From contig NC_070617.1 in assembly GCF_027172205.1 (NCBI RefSeq), forward strand, positions 1,309,501 through 1,373,500: a stretch of 64,000 bases of DNA. Reading direction: 5' to 3'. Below the pieces are notes generated by a model. That model searched no databases. It saw only the letters and a list, made by a program, of their open reading frames with translations, and had not been told where the DNA came from. Below are positions 1-13,050 of the stretch, one piece after another. The number at the start of each line of letters is the position of its first letter. Within the stretch, counting starts at the first letter, position 1. The translations under genes and the position numbers were made by a program. Origin of the DNA: Podarcis raffonei. Taxonomy: Eukaryota; Chordata; Lepidosauria; Squamata; Lacertidae.

Positions 1-123
1 ATTCCCAGCAAGCATTGCCAAGACCTGAAGGTCCCCCACACCTGTCCTAAGGGATGCAGATGTTGGAGTCAGCCTGGGGACACCATGTTTATAGCATATA
101 TGTTTCTATGATTTTATCTACAG

Positions 124-2014
124 GCACTGCCCCTTTCTCTTTGTAATGACCATTGCCATTTGGGTTATAGTCGAACCAAGAAGGAAGGGGAGCCATTCTG
201 CTGCTATGATTGCCTTCCCTGTCCAGAAGGGAAGATCTCAAACCAGAAGGGTAAGTAGTATAATGGAAAACTTTCACAAATGACTTAACCGCAAGATGTT
301 TAACTATCTCTTTGCACATGCTGTGTTATTTAATTTTACTTTGCATGGGTAGTGCAAAGTGACCCAGCTTCGTCTGGTGGCCCAGCTACACCCCTATCTG
401 GACAGGGATAGCCTAACTACTGTTGTCTATGCTCTGGTAACCTCTAGGTTAGATTACTGCAACGTGTTATACTTAGGGCTGCCTCTGAAGATGGTTCAGA
501 AACTTCCACCTGGTGCAGAATTCAGCAGCCAGGTTGCTCAAGGGAACAAGACGGTTTGAACATATTACACCAATCCTGGTCCAACGGCACTGGCTACCTA
601 TGAGTTTCTGGGCCCAATTCAAAGTGCTGGTTTTGACCTATAAAGCCTTAAAGGGCTCAGGACCGCAATACCTCAAGGACCGCCTCTTCCCATATGAACC
701 CACCTGGACCCTGAGATCATCTTCTGAGGCCCTCCTTTGTGTGCCGCCTCCTTGAGAGGCCAGGAGGGTGGTAACATGAGAACGGGTCTTCTCTGCAGTG
801 GCTCCCCATCTACGGAATGCTCCCCCCTTTTTTTACAGAACTGGATGGAATTTCCAGGGCTAGTATCCCCTTCTGAGTGGAATCCACAACTAGGTTCCAT
901 ACCTATGATCTCTGAGGACAGTATCCTGAATATATAATTGCATACGAAAGACAGACATATGTTTGTCATACCTCTACCAAGAACACATCTTCCTCGGTTT
1001 TGTAGAATTAATATTGGCTACCCCAACTAGTGATTATTATTATTTCTTTATTCTTGATTATTCCGCTGTAAACAGGGCTCCCATATTTCAAACCTTATGT
1101 TTTCTTTTCCAGACATGGATGACTGTTTGCAATGCCCAGAGGATCAGTATCCAAATAATGCCCAGGATTCATGCATTCCAAAAGTCATAAGTTTCCTGTC
1201 TTACGAAGAAGCTTTGGGGATGACTTTGGCAATATTGGCTCTTTCCTTTTCATTCATTACAGCTTTAGTGCTTGGCATCTTTGTTAAGCACCAGGGCACT
1301 CCCATTGTCAAAGCCAACAACCGGAATCTCACCTACACTCTCCTCATGTTCCTCCTGCTCTCCTTCCTTTGTGCTTTGCTCTTCATTGGCCAACCAAAAA
1401 CGCTGACCTGTCTTCTTCGACAAACTGCTTTTGGCATTATCTTCACGGCAGCTGTGTCTTGTGTTCTGGCCAAAACCACCATTGTCGTTCTAGCTTTCAT
1501 GGCCACCATGCCTGGATCCCGAATGAGGAAATGGGTGGGGAAAAGACTGGCTGTTTCCATTGTTCTTGGCTCCTCCCTGATTCAAACCACTATTTGCACG
1601 GTGTGGCTCTCAACCTCTACCCCATTCCCAGATTTCAACATGCACTCAGTTGTTAAAGAAATTATACTAGAATGTAATGAGGGCTCAGTCGCCTTGTTTT
1701 ACTGCGTCTTGGGCTTCATGGGTTTGCTTGCCAAAGTCAGCTTCTGTGTTGCTTTCCTAGCCCGTAAGTTGCCTGATAGTTTTAATGAGGCCAAGTTTAT
1801 CACCTTCAGTATGTTGGTCTTTTGCAGTGTTTGGTTGACCTTTGTCCCAACCTATCTCAGCACAAGGGGGAAATATATGGTTGCCGTGGAGATTTTCTCC
1901 ATCTTGGCCTCCAGTGCTGGGTTACTGGTTTGTATCTTTTCTCCAAAGCTCTATATCATTCTGTTGAGACCTGAGCTGAACAACAAGGAACAGCTAAGAA
2001 GAACAAAACAATGA
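124..2014 (+). CDS. V2R gene A, 3' part (exons 5-6)
   Basis: Last two exons of a vomeronasal type-2 receptor; the earlier exons lie left of the window. Exon 5 is 124-250 (127 nt, after a CAG acceptor, donor GTAAGT) and reads [15 protein letters not shown] then [16 protein letters not shown], the start of the nine-cysteine (NCD3G) domain. Exon 6 is 1113-2014 and joins in phase 1 to give [16 protein letters not shown], the end of that domain, followed by seven hydrophobic helices and a TGA stop. Family hallmarks are intact: [14 protein letters not shown] before TM3, LECNEGS in the extracellular loop, [17 protein letters not shown] at TM5-TM6 and [13 protein letters not shown] at the end. No stop or frameshift is seen. 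By family knowledge it is a plasma-membrane chemoreceptor of vomeronasal neurons. Intron 5 has an L2-type LINE insert. Confidence 0.93.
350..835 (+). mobile_element. L2/CR1-group LINE fragment in intron 5 of gene A
   Basis: Conceptual translation gives the C-terminal end of a non-LTR reverse transcriptase: [20 protein letters not shown], then [20 protein letters not shown] and [19 protein letters not shown]. Frames shift between these blocks, so it is a dead, 5'-truncated copy in the same direction as the gene. The family is related to but distinct from the L2 copies at 11216-12095 and 36440-38345. Its right edge is uncertain. Confidence 0.75.
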
Positions 2015-3798
2015 AATATTCTAAATTATTTGCCCCTGGTCCATTTTAAATTAGCAATGTGTAAGTGACAGGAATTAAGCCAGGGGAAAAGAGAAATAAC
2101 TCATTATTCCTGTGGCCTTTTGTACTGTGGGGGAGTGTATTGGTTTTGTTATTATGGTATGTATTTTTATGTTTTTATACTGTAAACTGCCCTGTGGTCT
2201 TCGGATGAAGGGTAGTCTAGGAATCTAATAAAGAAAAATAATACACATGAGCTAAATTGTGCTGTAATTTATTGGACTGAGACCTATGTTGCTGTTGCAT
2301 TCTTTATTATTTATTTACTGTAGATAAAATGAAATGTGAAGTGTGGTTTGGATCTAGACTTACTCATATTTAGAACAGACTGTTTGAAAGAAATGAAACA
2401 TAGAATAGTCTCATTGATGTACAATATTTATGTTTAATTGACTTCTCAATATCTAGACAAAAGAAAATATATGTGAGATACTGGGCTGGATTCAGACTCA
2501 TAATAGTACTTATCTTTGAGTGAAATAGGCTAAACTACTAAAACTGTCTGGATCAAAACCTTATTTTTTAAATCAACAGAAGCTACTATCTACTTATTTC
2601 ACTTCCAGAAAAAATAATCCATAATTGTTGCTATAATAGCTTGTGTGAAGAAAAGGTGAGAACTTGCCAGTCTGTTTAAGTTTTGTACTTTGGAAAAGAT
2701 TTGTATGACTTCTGCTGATGTCAGTGTGCAAGTGACACAGTGTACAAGTGAAGTTTAAGACATGCGTCGCAGGCCCGAGTTGCTTAAGGCCTGACCCACA
2801 GCAGAGGGATTTGCATTGCCTTATCCAAAACATTGAAAGAAAGTAATTTGAATCATTTTTAAAACCCGATCAGCGCAAGTGAACCTTTCCTCCTCTGGAG
2901 ACAAGTCTGGATGTTTCTTTGCTATGTAACCAATGTAATGGAAATCATTGTATCCTGCTCATTACACAGCAGTGTGTTTGAGAAGGAAATAGGGGCAAAA
3001 ATCTGGATCACAACAGCTTTCCATGAAATTAGCTTTGATTTCTCGATTTCTCCTAATGACTTGCAGTGAAGACCACAACAAGGAGCACCAAACATCACTA
3101 CTATGAAACACAGTCCAAACATCTCCAGCTTTTTTTAAGGGAAGCATTTCTGTGTTCATATTCAAAGTATGTGTTATCCGTGAAAGGCTGGATCAGCTGA
3201 AGACAGCAGGGGAAAGTAGAGATGTTGAAATTCTACTCTTTTGTATCTATTTTAAAATTCTATTTTCTATTTGCTGCAAGTTGCTGTAACCTCATGGTGA
3301 ACACTGGGTAATTAATTTTAAAAGTGAAATACATCTGCAGGGTCGGTCATAGAGGAAGATCCCCCCCTCTGGTCTGTTTCCAGGCCTTGCCCACTTCATC
3401 CAGACAGAGCCCATGTGCCAGACATCTAATCAGTGGGCGTGGTGGCACAAGAAGCACTATTGACTGTCTCCCCCCAGATGCAGTGACACCACAAAGAAGG
3501 ACCAAATGTGGTTTTTCATTTGAATTCTAAAACATTCAAGTTTTCAAAATAAGGGTCCATTTGGAACTTCTGCAAAAGTTGACTCCACCTCAGTGATTAA
3601 ATATAGCTCAAACCAGTTACATGCCTGTGCTGTTTTTCATTTTAAGACCTCAGTTGTGAACACATTTGTAACTATAACAAGTTAAAACTTCCTTCCACTG
3701 AGGATTTTCCAGAGAAGACTTTAGCTGAGATGTGAAAAACATGTTTTCTTTTGCAATATTGCAGAGAAACAATGAATCAGATTAAGTTCTTAACAGAC
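2015..3798. other. Intergenic, gene A 3' flank
   Basis: No gene recognised. A LINE/SINE-like tail lies at about 2180-2245 (GTAAACTGCCCTGTGG, ending in an AATAAA run) and may also supply a polyadenylation signal for gene A (AATAAAG at about 2227). The rest is AT-rich unique-looking sequence with only short open frames. Confidence 0.5.
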
Positions 3799-3885
3799 CT
3801 GCAATTATCAAATTAATCACCATTATTTGTACTTCTTCCCCCTATCCTTGGGGTGGTCTACTGGTCCCATGCAAAATAACAATCA
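3799..3885 (+). promoter_or_regulatory. Conserved V2R upstream module, gene B
   Basis: Contains GCAATTATCAAATTAATC followed by a GATTA-like ATTATTTG, a TTCC/TGGGG stretch and CATGCAAAATAAC. The same order of blocks is seen upstream of genes C, D, E, F and G. It lies about 280 bp upstream of the ATG of gene B. The TAATTA-like core suits a homeodomain site. The regulatory role is inferred from conservation and position. Confidence 0.5.
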
Positions 3886-4076
3886 AAGACTAAGGGGTGT
3901 TACTAATATCTAGGAGTCAGTGAGAGCTGGGCCTATAGACATAGCTCTGAATGGCCACCTATTCTTTATTCTGTATTTTTTGCCCTTGAATCAGCTGGGT
4001 GAGTGATCATTCAAATTCCGCTGAATAAGAATCACAGAGCAGATGGCTTGGTGTCTACCATTAAACTCTCTGCAAG

Positions 4077-5855
4077 ATGTTATTATTTGGGGTGGTGGTG
4101 TTCTTACTGCTGTCCCAGGGGATATGCATGCTTGCTCCTCTTCCTCAATGTTCTATCAAAGAACCTGTTCCTATAATTCACAAATATTATCAGTCGGGAG
4201 ACCTCATCATTGCTGGCATTATTTCTCAGATCTACATATCTTCAAGCACCATATCCTTTGAACAACATCCGGCTCTGGAACTTTCTGATGACCACATGTA
4301 TGTTGCTTTAAAGCCATATCATAGTGTTTTAATGATACTTTTCCATGACATGCTGTCCTTTTGTATGGGATTTGGGAGGAAACTGTTGCTTTATTGATTG
4401 TCTTTAGGGTCAGCCAGTTAGTTTGGGGGATTATTTTTGTGGATATCTGAAATCTCAATCTCTCTTTGTCATGTGAGGATGAGCAAACTGCAGATTAATC
4501 ATTTTCTCGTTACATAGTAGTATGGACAGCATACTGCTTTCAATTGTGCTTCATAGAGATGATCACTATCTCTCCATTTTGATGCTAAATATGTGGGACA
4601 TTTCTTGGAACTGATATACAGAGGGATACTATATGTAATGTCTTGAGTTTCAATGATATATTTTTGCATTAGTTTAGTGTTTTATTCCCTGCTTTCTGAG
4701 AGAGGTACAGCAAAATGACTTTCAGGATTTGTTCATCAACATTACAGGCAGTAAATCTAATGTGAGAATAGTTGATTTCCAAGAGTTTAGGAAGAGTGGT
4801 GCTTTGAGGCGTCTTTTCCAATGAAAATATTTATCCAGGATTAACTGTTTCAGAGGCTTGAAGCTGAGTTTCAGGAGGCCAAGGGAATAGCATTAGGGAG
4901 TGTAGCTTGCACATGTTGAATGAAGTGGCATGCCTGGATATGTCTTAAGGAGTAGGCACTAATGCAGCCATGGAAAGACAGGTCAGAGTATCAGATAATG
5001 TCTTCTTCATTCCCATTGGCCTGTATAGTTGTGCTGCAAATTTCTATTGCTGCTGCTGCTTCTTCTGTTTGCAACACAATGACTGTATGTTTGTAAATGA
5101 GATGATGTTTGAAGTTCAAGGTCCTTGTTTTACAACCAGCTCCTGTTTACACTACTTTTGACCTTGGCCTTAAAAACTATTTATGTGCAATATATGTGCA
5201 ACTAATTTATACACTGAACTGAAATGTTGTGAATGTGATGAACTGAAGCCGATGGTGTAAAATGTAACACATGACTCTCACCATATGACACTTGATAAAG
5301 GGTCCTGACTCAGAACTACCAGCACATCCTGGCCTTGGCATTTGCTGTGAAGGAGATCAATGCCAACCCCCAAATCTTGCGCAATGTCACCCTTGGATTC
5401 CACATCTATAACAGTCATTTCAGTGCCAGCTGGACCTATCAAGCCTCCATAGAACTTCTCTCTAGACGGGCCAAGTTCATCCCTAACTACAAGTGTGATG
5501 TTGAGAATACTCTAGTAGCAGTCATCGGGGGACCAAACTCTAATGTCTGTTTTCACATGGCAACTATCCTGTGCATGTACAAGATGCCACAAGTAAGACG
5601 TGTGTGTGGAGAACCTCTAAGTTGAACAAGTCATTTGAATGCCATTCACCTCCATCTTGATGCATCTTGCAGACTGGAAAAGCTGTGACTGAAATAGACA
5701 CATTCAGAATATTACTAAATAAAAAACACCTTGTGGTCTATTATCTATCTATCTCTATCTATCCATCTATCATCTATCTATCATCTATCATCTATCTATC
5801 TATCTATCTATCTATCATCTATCATCTATCATCTATCATCTATCATCTATCTATC

Positions 5856-5900
<45 letters not shown>

Positions 5901-8900
5901 AACATCTATCATTTTTGTACCAATAGGAAAAAAAAGGAAAAGGCCTCATGGCTCAGTGACCTAAGGTAGTTTCCTACTCCTTGTTCTTCTTTGATGGACC
6001 GTTAGCTAAATTTTCCCAGGCTATTTAAATATAGCATGATTTCAGTACCAAAGATGTTTTATCCATTAGATATTTTGAATGTGAAAGTTTTCACTGCCTT
6101 ATATGGCCCTGTAGTTAACAGAGTGATGTTAGGTGAGGAATGGGGTGAGCAGGACCACAGGTCAAATATATTTTCTAAGATTATATACCTGATTCATTAC
6201 ATCCATATCAATCTTTCTTTATAGACATTTAGTACTAGATTTGTTTTGGTATTCAAGGATGAAACAATTTGAGGGGGAAAGCACAATTTGTCATGTCTCT
6301 ATACTCACAAAGCGGCAACTGTTTCTCTTCTCTTACCTTTTCAAAACTAGCTCATATATGGCTCTTCTCCAGTCATGAATAATGAAACTCAGGCTGTTTT
6401 CTTCCACCGGATGTTCCCAAATGGTGCCTTTCAGTACAAGGGAATTCTCCACTTACTTCTGCATTTTTCATGGACGTGGATTGGAGTTGTTTCCCAGGAT
6501 GACGACAACACAGAGAGCTTTATAGAGAACATACTTCCTCTGCTTTCCCAGGGTGGCATCTGCTTCGACTTCATAGAAAAATTCCCCAAACTAACTTCTT
6601 CCAGTGGCTTTGGAGACATGGTAGGAGAAGGGGTTAAGACATTCAATGTCGTTATGTCAAGTACTGCCCATGTTGTGCTTGTGCATGGAGAAATTCAGAC
6701 CATGGTGGTTTTGAGAGCAATGCCTCAGGTTGCAGAAATGGAGAATATGCCATGGAGGACAATGGCTAAAATTTGGGTTATGACAGCCCAGATGGATTTC
6801 ACATCATTCCCCTTCCAAAGAGATTGGGACATACATTTTCTCCATGGTGCTTTGTCCCTTTCAGTTCATTCAAAGGAGGTGCTGCTTTTCCACACATTTC
6901 TTCAGAACAGAAACCCTGCTTCAGAAGAAGAAGATGGCTTCATCAGGGAGTTCTGGGAAGAATCATTTGACTGTTCATTTCCCAGTTCTGCGGCACACAA
7001 GATGGACTGGAAAAGGTGTTCTGGGAATGAGAGGCTGGAGATGCTTCCTGTTTCTGTCTTTGAAATGGGCATGACTGCTCATAGTTACAGCGTCTACAAT
7101 GCTGTCTATGCAATAGCACATAGTTTGCATGCCAGCTATTTATCACAGTTCAAATACACAGGAATGTCACGCGGTGGAAGGTGGACGATTCTGAAGGCAC
7201 AACAGTGGCAGGTGATGGCCTGAACATAATGGCCTTATCAGATGGAAGACACCACCACCACATATTTGGTGCAACAGCAACCCTTAAATGGTTCAGAAAC
7301 TTGCATCATTATTAAGGATAGAATATTGGCATCTAAATGGTGGTTGAAGAAATGACTTTCTTCTAAAAAAACAACAACCCCTGCCCATTACAATTTATAA
7401 AAAGCTGAACAGTGGTTTGACTATAACTAGTGATGATAAAACTTTGTAATGGAACTATTTTAAAACACACATTGTATTTATGTGTGTTTTTGGGGAAGTA
7501 GTTACCAGAACAAAAGAGGAGCGTTCTTTCAGTTTCCCACCCCTTTGCTTTAAAATGTAATTTGACCATCTCTACAAGAGTTCTCTACTTCCATGAGCAG
7601 TATGGTAGTCACAATTTCCCCAGAAATTACTTATTTAGAAGAATAATTGATTATCATATAGTATCACCCCAGATGCATTGTTGGGTAAAAATGGAGCTCA
7701 TCCAGAATTCTAGGTGATTTATTGTTACTGTTGATGCCATTGGCCTGTATAAAGACTTTTAAGGGAATACAATCTGAATACTCCAAGTAAAATATTTTAT
7801 CACCATATTTCATAGTTCCACCTTTTGCACCTTTACACACTTACAATTTCTCTTCCTCATAATTTAGCTCCACCGCATTCTCAGGAGAATTTCATTTAAC
7901 AACAGTGTGGGGGAAATGGTGTCCTTTGATCAAAATGGGGAACTAGCTGCTGGATTTGACATTATAAACTGGGTCACATTCCCAAACCAGACCTTCTTCA
8001 GGGTTAAAGTTGGAAAGATAGACCCTCCAACTCTCCAAGATAAGAAAGATGCAGTGACCTCCCTGGACAACGTCTTCACCATTCATGAGGATCTCATCAT
8101 CTGGCCCAAACAATTTAACCAGGTGCAGTCCTTGCATATTTCAGCCTGCATTGATTAATTTCCTCAATATTCAAGAAGCGAGTTATCTAGATACTCAAAT
8201 GGTTGTAGTTCAATGTTCTTGAATTTTTGAGGTCTCCGGTGAAATCATGCTTTCAAACCAAAACATTCACCTTGCAGAATGCTGGAATTTCATTACTATG
8301 CAAAGTCCTTTGGCCTTTTCATTGTTCTAGTCGAAGGTTGCTGGTAGTAGAGAAAATCTGCAGACTGTTCAACCACCCATCTAAAGCCATCCTGGACTCT
8401 CACTGGTGTGGCCGAAGAGCACTTTTTGCAATCCTCTATCCTTTAAATGTTCCTATGCTGGTATAAATCTCATTCCAATTTGGGGATATTTCAGAGGATG
8501 AAGGTGGGTCAAATCCATTCCCTGACCTTTCCTGTCACATCTCTCAACTGATAGAGAAGACTGAGATAAAATTTCCAAATTATAAGATCTCAAGTAAGCA
8601 CATTTTTATTTCTTTTATGCACAGTCACAGCCCCTTTCCATGTGTAATGACCACTGCCATCCAGGTTATAGCAGGACCAAGAAAGAAGGAAAGCCATTTT
8701 GCTGCTATGATTGCTTTCCATGTCCAGAAGGAAAAATCTCAAACCAGAAAGGTAAGAAATTTCATATAGATAGTGGATCTAGTCAGTCGCTCATCAAATT
8801 GAACAGCTATGACCTTGCTTATCCACATCAGTTTATAAAAGTCAACATTATTTAACGTCCACCTTTTTCTCTGTACAAGACAACATAGCACATCATCACC

Positions 8901-9428
8901 CCCTTGGATGATGGTTCAAGGAGATTTGCAACTCCAGGCTTCAAAATCTGCACTTTTTTGTGCTTCAAGAAGTCCTTAGCTTCTTTGAGGACAAGCCTGC
9001 TTATCCCCTTTTAGGGATGCGGTGGATTTGCGGGACAGCCAGAACCCCCCTCACCAATGATACTGGGCTATGTCTCGGGGTCCAATCCTTGCCGGAGCGT
9101 GAGCTTCGCTCATACTCCTGCCTTGAAATCCTGCTCCACGTCAGCCTGCCAAATTGGTGCAGAGGGCTGGGGTCTCCAGGGGTGGGCTTGAGGGAACAAC
9201 CAGGTCTGCACCCAGGGGACTTAAACAAGCCTGTGCCAGCCCCCAACAAGAAGCTCTTCTTCATTGCATCAACCTACCGACTCACTCACTCCAGGAATTT
9301 TAAATTTACACATTGAATTCACATTGCTTTGACTGTGGTGGTTGTTCTATTCTTCAATCAGGCTTTGGGCTAATTGACATCAATGCCCTTTTAAATGATC
9401 TGTGGGAGGGGGGATTTTTTGTTTATTA

Positions 9429-9476
<48 letters not shown>

Positions 9477-10906
9477 CAATGCCAGATGTCACTAACCTGG
9501 TGCCTTCCAGATCATTTCAATTGCAACTGTCAGTAGTTCCATGGGGCTTCAATGGCTTCCTGCAGCCAATCAGAAGCCACACTTTGGTTTTCAAACGTTT
9601 CAGAAGTCAAACGGACTTCTGGAATGGATTCTGTTTGACTTCTGAGGTACAAGTGTATTCTCCCTCTGAAAACTTTTAATAAACATATAAATATTTTTAA
9701 AACTGCATATGCACATAAATGTGATATAGAAAGTATGAAGTCTGAGGTGTATGAATATCTAAAACACTTTCAAACCTTCTGAAAATGCATTTTTAAAAAT
9801 ATTTCATCATCCCTTTAAAACTCATGGCCTGAACATACCCCCGTATCTGGGAACAGGGATATATACCTTTCCTACTGCAAGATTAACTTGTATATTTTTG
9901 TTCTACTAACACTGTTGCAAAGGAAGAAATAAATGATTTGATGCACGGTGCAAGGGCTAAGATTCTCATTTATGCTTGCTATGTTCTTTGTATTCTGATT
10001 CCAGATATGGATGATTGCTTTCAATGTCCAGGAGATCAATATCCAAACACTGGTCAGGATACATGTCTTCCAAAAACCATCAGCTTCCTTTCTCACAAAG
10101 AGCTTCTGGGGATCAGCTTGGACGCTGTTGCTGTCTCCTTTTCTTGCATCACAGCTTTTGTGCTTGGAATCTTTATGAAGAACAAGGACACACCCATAGT
10201 CAGAGCCAACAACAGGGGCCTCACCTACACTCTCCTCCTCGCCCTCCTGCTCTGCTTCCTTTCTGCTTTGCTGTTTATTGGACAACCGGAGGTTGTGACC
10301 TGCCTCCTTCGGCAAATACTTTTTAGCATAATCTTCTCCGTGGCAGTTTCTTGCGTATTGGCCAAAACCACCATTGTGGTGCTAGCTTTCATGGCCACGA
10401 AGCCAGGGTCCCGGATAAGGAAATGGGTGGGAAAACAATTAGCCATCGCCATAGTCCTGTCCTGCTCCCTTGTTCAAGCCACAATCTGTAGTGTGTGGCT
10501 GGCAACCACTCCCCCATTCCCAGACTTTGACAAACACTCAATGCCAAAAGAAATTGTGCTTGAATGCAATGAAGGGTCGACTGTCATGCTTTACTGTGTG
10601 TTGGGCTTCCTGTGTCTCCTGGCCATTGTCAGCTTCACGCTGGCCTTCTTAGCTAGAAAGTTGCCGGACAGTTTCAATGAAGCCAAGTTCATCACCTTCA
10701 GCATGTTGATCTTTTGCACGGTATGGCTGTCCTTTGTTCCCACGTATCTGAGTACCAAGGGGAAGTACATGGTGGCCGTGGAGATCTTCTCCATTTTGTC
10801 CTCCAGTTTTGGGTTACTGAGCTGCATCTTTTCCCCAAAATGCTATGTCATTTTACTGAGACCTGATCTGAATAGCAAAGAGCAGCTAAACATAAGAAAG
10901 AATTAA
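4077..10906 (+). CDS. V2R gene B, complete six-exon receptor (885 aa)
   Basis: Exons: 4077-4297, 5301-5592, 6351-7211, 7868-8122, 8625-8751, 10005-10906; all use GT-AG and the joined frame is open for 885 codons. The start ATG opens a signal peptide ([17 protein letters not shown]). Exons 2-4 form the ligand-binding Venus-flytrap domain (about residues 40-543), with [18 protein letters not shown] in exon 3. Exon 5 and the start of exon 6 form the nine-cysteine domain. Residues from about 620 form the seven-helix region, with [31 protein letters not shown] and [13 protein letters not shown]. Exon 4 is longer (85 codons against 74-76 in neighbours), with extra residues around [14 protein letters not shown]. 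Introns hold a TCTA microsatellite, an ATT repeat and half of a Tigger-like MITE. By family knowledge it is a vomeronasal chemoreceptor; the ligand is unknown. Confidence 0.95.
5733..5900. repeat. (TCTA)n / (ATCT)n microsatellite
   Basis: About 165 bp of imperfect TCTA/ATCA tetranucleotide repeat in intron 2 of gene B, expected to be length-polymorphic. Confidence 0.95.
9427..9476. repeat. (ATT)n microsatellite
   Basis: About 16 uninterrupted TTA/ATT units in intron 5 of gene B, just before a MITE-like fragment. Confidence 0.95.
9530..9657 (+). mobile_element. Right half of a Tigger-like MITE
   Basis: The block with CAGCCAATCAGAAGCC, then TTTTCAAACGTTTCAGAAGT and an end reading GAGGTACAAGTGTA, resembles the right terminus (GAGGTACCACTG-TA) of the Tigger/pogo-like elements found intact at 15318-15559. 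No left terminus is visible. Confidence 0.5.
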
Positions 10907-11215
10907 AATAATTAACAAGTCTGTCTGTTCAATTCTATATGGTACGTTTAAATAAATCTTTGAGATTAAATCACACTCAATAGCGTGACATTAGAATTGA
11001 GACACTCCCTTCTGGATCCTTTCTATCAGTGGAATGGGGATAATGTTGAACATTGGGGAACTTTAATGAATATAGACTCATATAATTGAAGAGTTGGACA
11101 GGGTCTAATGTAGTAATCACAGGAAAAGGATCCCTGACAGATGTTCATCCAAACTTGGGTTAAGAATGAAGGGCATCACAGGAAACCTCAATTCTGACCT
11201 CTGATTGAGTTAAAT

Positions 11216-11217
11216 AT

Positions 11218-11251
<34 letters not shown>

Positions 11252-12095
11252 CAACAATTTATTATTTATACCCTGCCCACCTGGCTGGGTTTCCCCAGCT
11301 ACTCTGGGTGGCTTTCAACAGAACCTTAAAAACAGAATAAAACTTCAAACATTAAAAACTACACTAAACAGGGCTGCCTTCAGATGTCTTCTGATACTCG
11401 GATAGTTGTTTATTCCCTTGACATCTGATGGGAGGGCTTTCCACAGGGCAGGCCCTACTACCGAGAAGGCCCTCTGCCTGGTTCCCTGCAACCTCACTTC
11501 TCGCTGTGTGTGGGCTGAACGATGGGGGTGGAGATGCCCCTTCAGGTCTACTGGGCTGAGCTGAGGCCATTTAGGGCTCTAAAGGTCAGCACTAACACTT
11601 TGAATTGTGCTCAGAAATGTATTGGGAGCAAATGTAGGACTTTGAAGATCGGTGTTATATGGTCTCGGCCGCCACTCGCAGTCACCAGTCTAGCTGCCGC
11701 ATTCTGGATTAGTTGCAGTTTCCAGGTCACCTTCAAAGGTAGCCCCGCGTAGAGTGCATTGCAGTTGTCCAAGCAGGAGGTAACTAGAGCATTCACCACA
11801 GGCGAGACAGTCTGCGGGCAGGTAAGGTCTCACCCTGCATACCAGATGGAGCTGGTAGACAGCTGCCCTGGACACAGAATTAACCTGCGGCTCCATGGAC
11901 AGCTGTGAATCCAAAATGACTCCCAGGCTGCGCACCTGGTCTTTCAGGGGCACAGTTACCCCATTCAGGACCAGGGAGTCCCCCACAGCCACCCACCCCC
12001 TGTCACTGCAAAACAGTACTTCTGTCTTGTCAGGATTCAACCTCAATCCTCTAAACCCCTGCAACCTTGCAGAACAATTTCAGTGGAAACAGTCT
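11216..12095 (-). mobile_element. L2-type LINE, 5'-truncated, antisense
   Basis: Reading the minus strand gives LRLNPDKTEVLFCSD, LVLNGVTVPLKDQVRSLGV, DSQLSMEPQVNSVSRAAVYQ and then LKVTWKLQLIQNAAARLVT, the C-terminal part of an L2-group reverse transcriptase. It is broken by frameshifts. The 3' end carries the usual GGCTGGGTTTCCCCAGC hairpin region and a GTT/AAC-repeat tail at 11219-11255. Confidence 0.88.
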
Positions 12096-12615
12096 CAGGA
12101 GGCTTGATAAAAGTTCAAAGTTGGGCTCCTGTGTCATTCCTGTTTGAATCAGTTTGGTTCCCTAGCTGAGATGTGTGCATGTAATAGTGTGTATCTGGGG
12201 TCCCTTGCGCCTTTGGCAAGGAGTTGTGTTATCGCTCCCCCCAAAATCAACTATGGGGGTCTTGCGTGTGCACTGCTCAATGGTGCCTCCTAATAGTGCC
12301 AATTCATAACCGAGTCTCACGTCCCAAGGAGGGAATCATTTCCTCCCCATCCTTAGTTGGTGAGCCACAGCTTGAGGTTGTGTGACAAGCCCAGAGAGAT
12401 GGAGGGATGTGTCCCTAGTAGATTTAGTAAAGATTTCACCCATACTTTGATGAGCAAATTGTTCTTAGTTTTATTCACCGCTCCTCTGACTTTTTATATT
12501 TTAACAAATAAACATTTTACTCCACTTATATCTCCAAGTCTTCTTTTGGGTGTGGGGGCAATGTCAGTGATGTGCTAAACATATTTTTGAGTGCAATGTT
12601 ACTGAGGGAAATTAT
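12096..12615. other. Intergenic, no gene seen
   Basis: Left of the orphan V2R modules. No coding or known repeat signature recognised; only short chance open frames. Confidence 0.4.
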
Positions 12616-12850
12616 TTCTCCTACTATTATCATCAAGTTCATAGAAATAACTGATTCTTCTCCAAATCCCAGGAAAATTCAAGTAGCCACATGCCAACGA
12701 TGAACAAAGACTCAATGAAGCTGTTCATATCCCCTGTTATATTCAATCTTGGGCTGACCCTTGATGTTCTCTCAGTCTGATCAATTACTCCTTACACTGC
12801 AAAGATCTGGCGTTCCTTGCCGTTCTAGTGAGACATGAAGAGTTACAACA
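12616..12850 (+). promoter_or_regulatory. Orphan V2R upstream module 1
   Basis: Homologous to the region upstream of gene E (15981-16196). Shared blocks in the same order are CTCCT-TATTATCA, TTCTCCAAATCCCAGG, AAGTAGCCACATGC, a GTTATATTCAA...TTGGGCTGACCC stretch, TCAGTCTGATCA and CTAGTGAGAC. No exon 1 follows, so this looks like a promoter left behind by a lost or moved gene. Confidence 0.5.
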
Positions 12851-13050
12851 AATCTATAGCATCAAATGTGTTCTGTTCATCCATCAGAGCTTTCATGTCT
12901 TTAGTATGCTTTTGCATTAATGTTATTGCCCATGCCTTTTTGCCTCCATAGGGATAGATATGCCTTGTTCGAAATTTTGCACCTGTAGTTGATAAGGGAA
13001 ACGTGATTTTCTGATGCGATCTGATAGAAAACCTACAACTCAAAACTGGT

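Noticed and set aside
5733-5900. Regularly repeated array that could look CRISPR-like
   Set aside because: Simple TCTA tetranucleotide repeat with no spacers, in a vertebrate intron.
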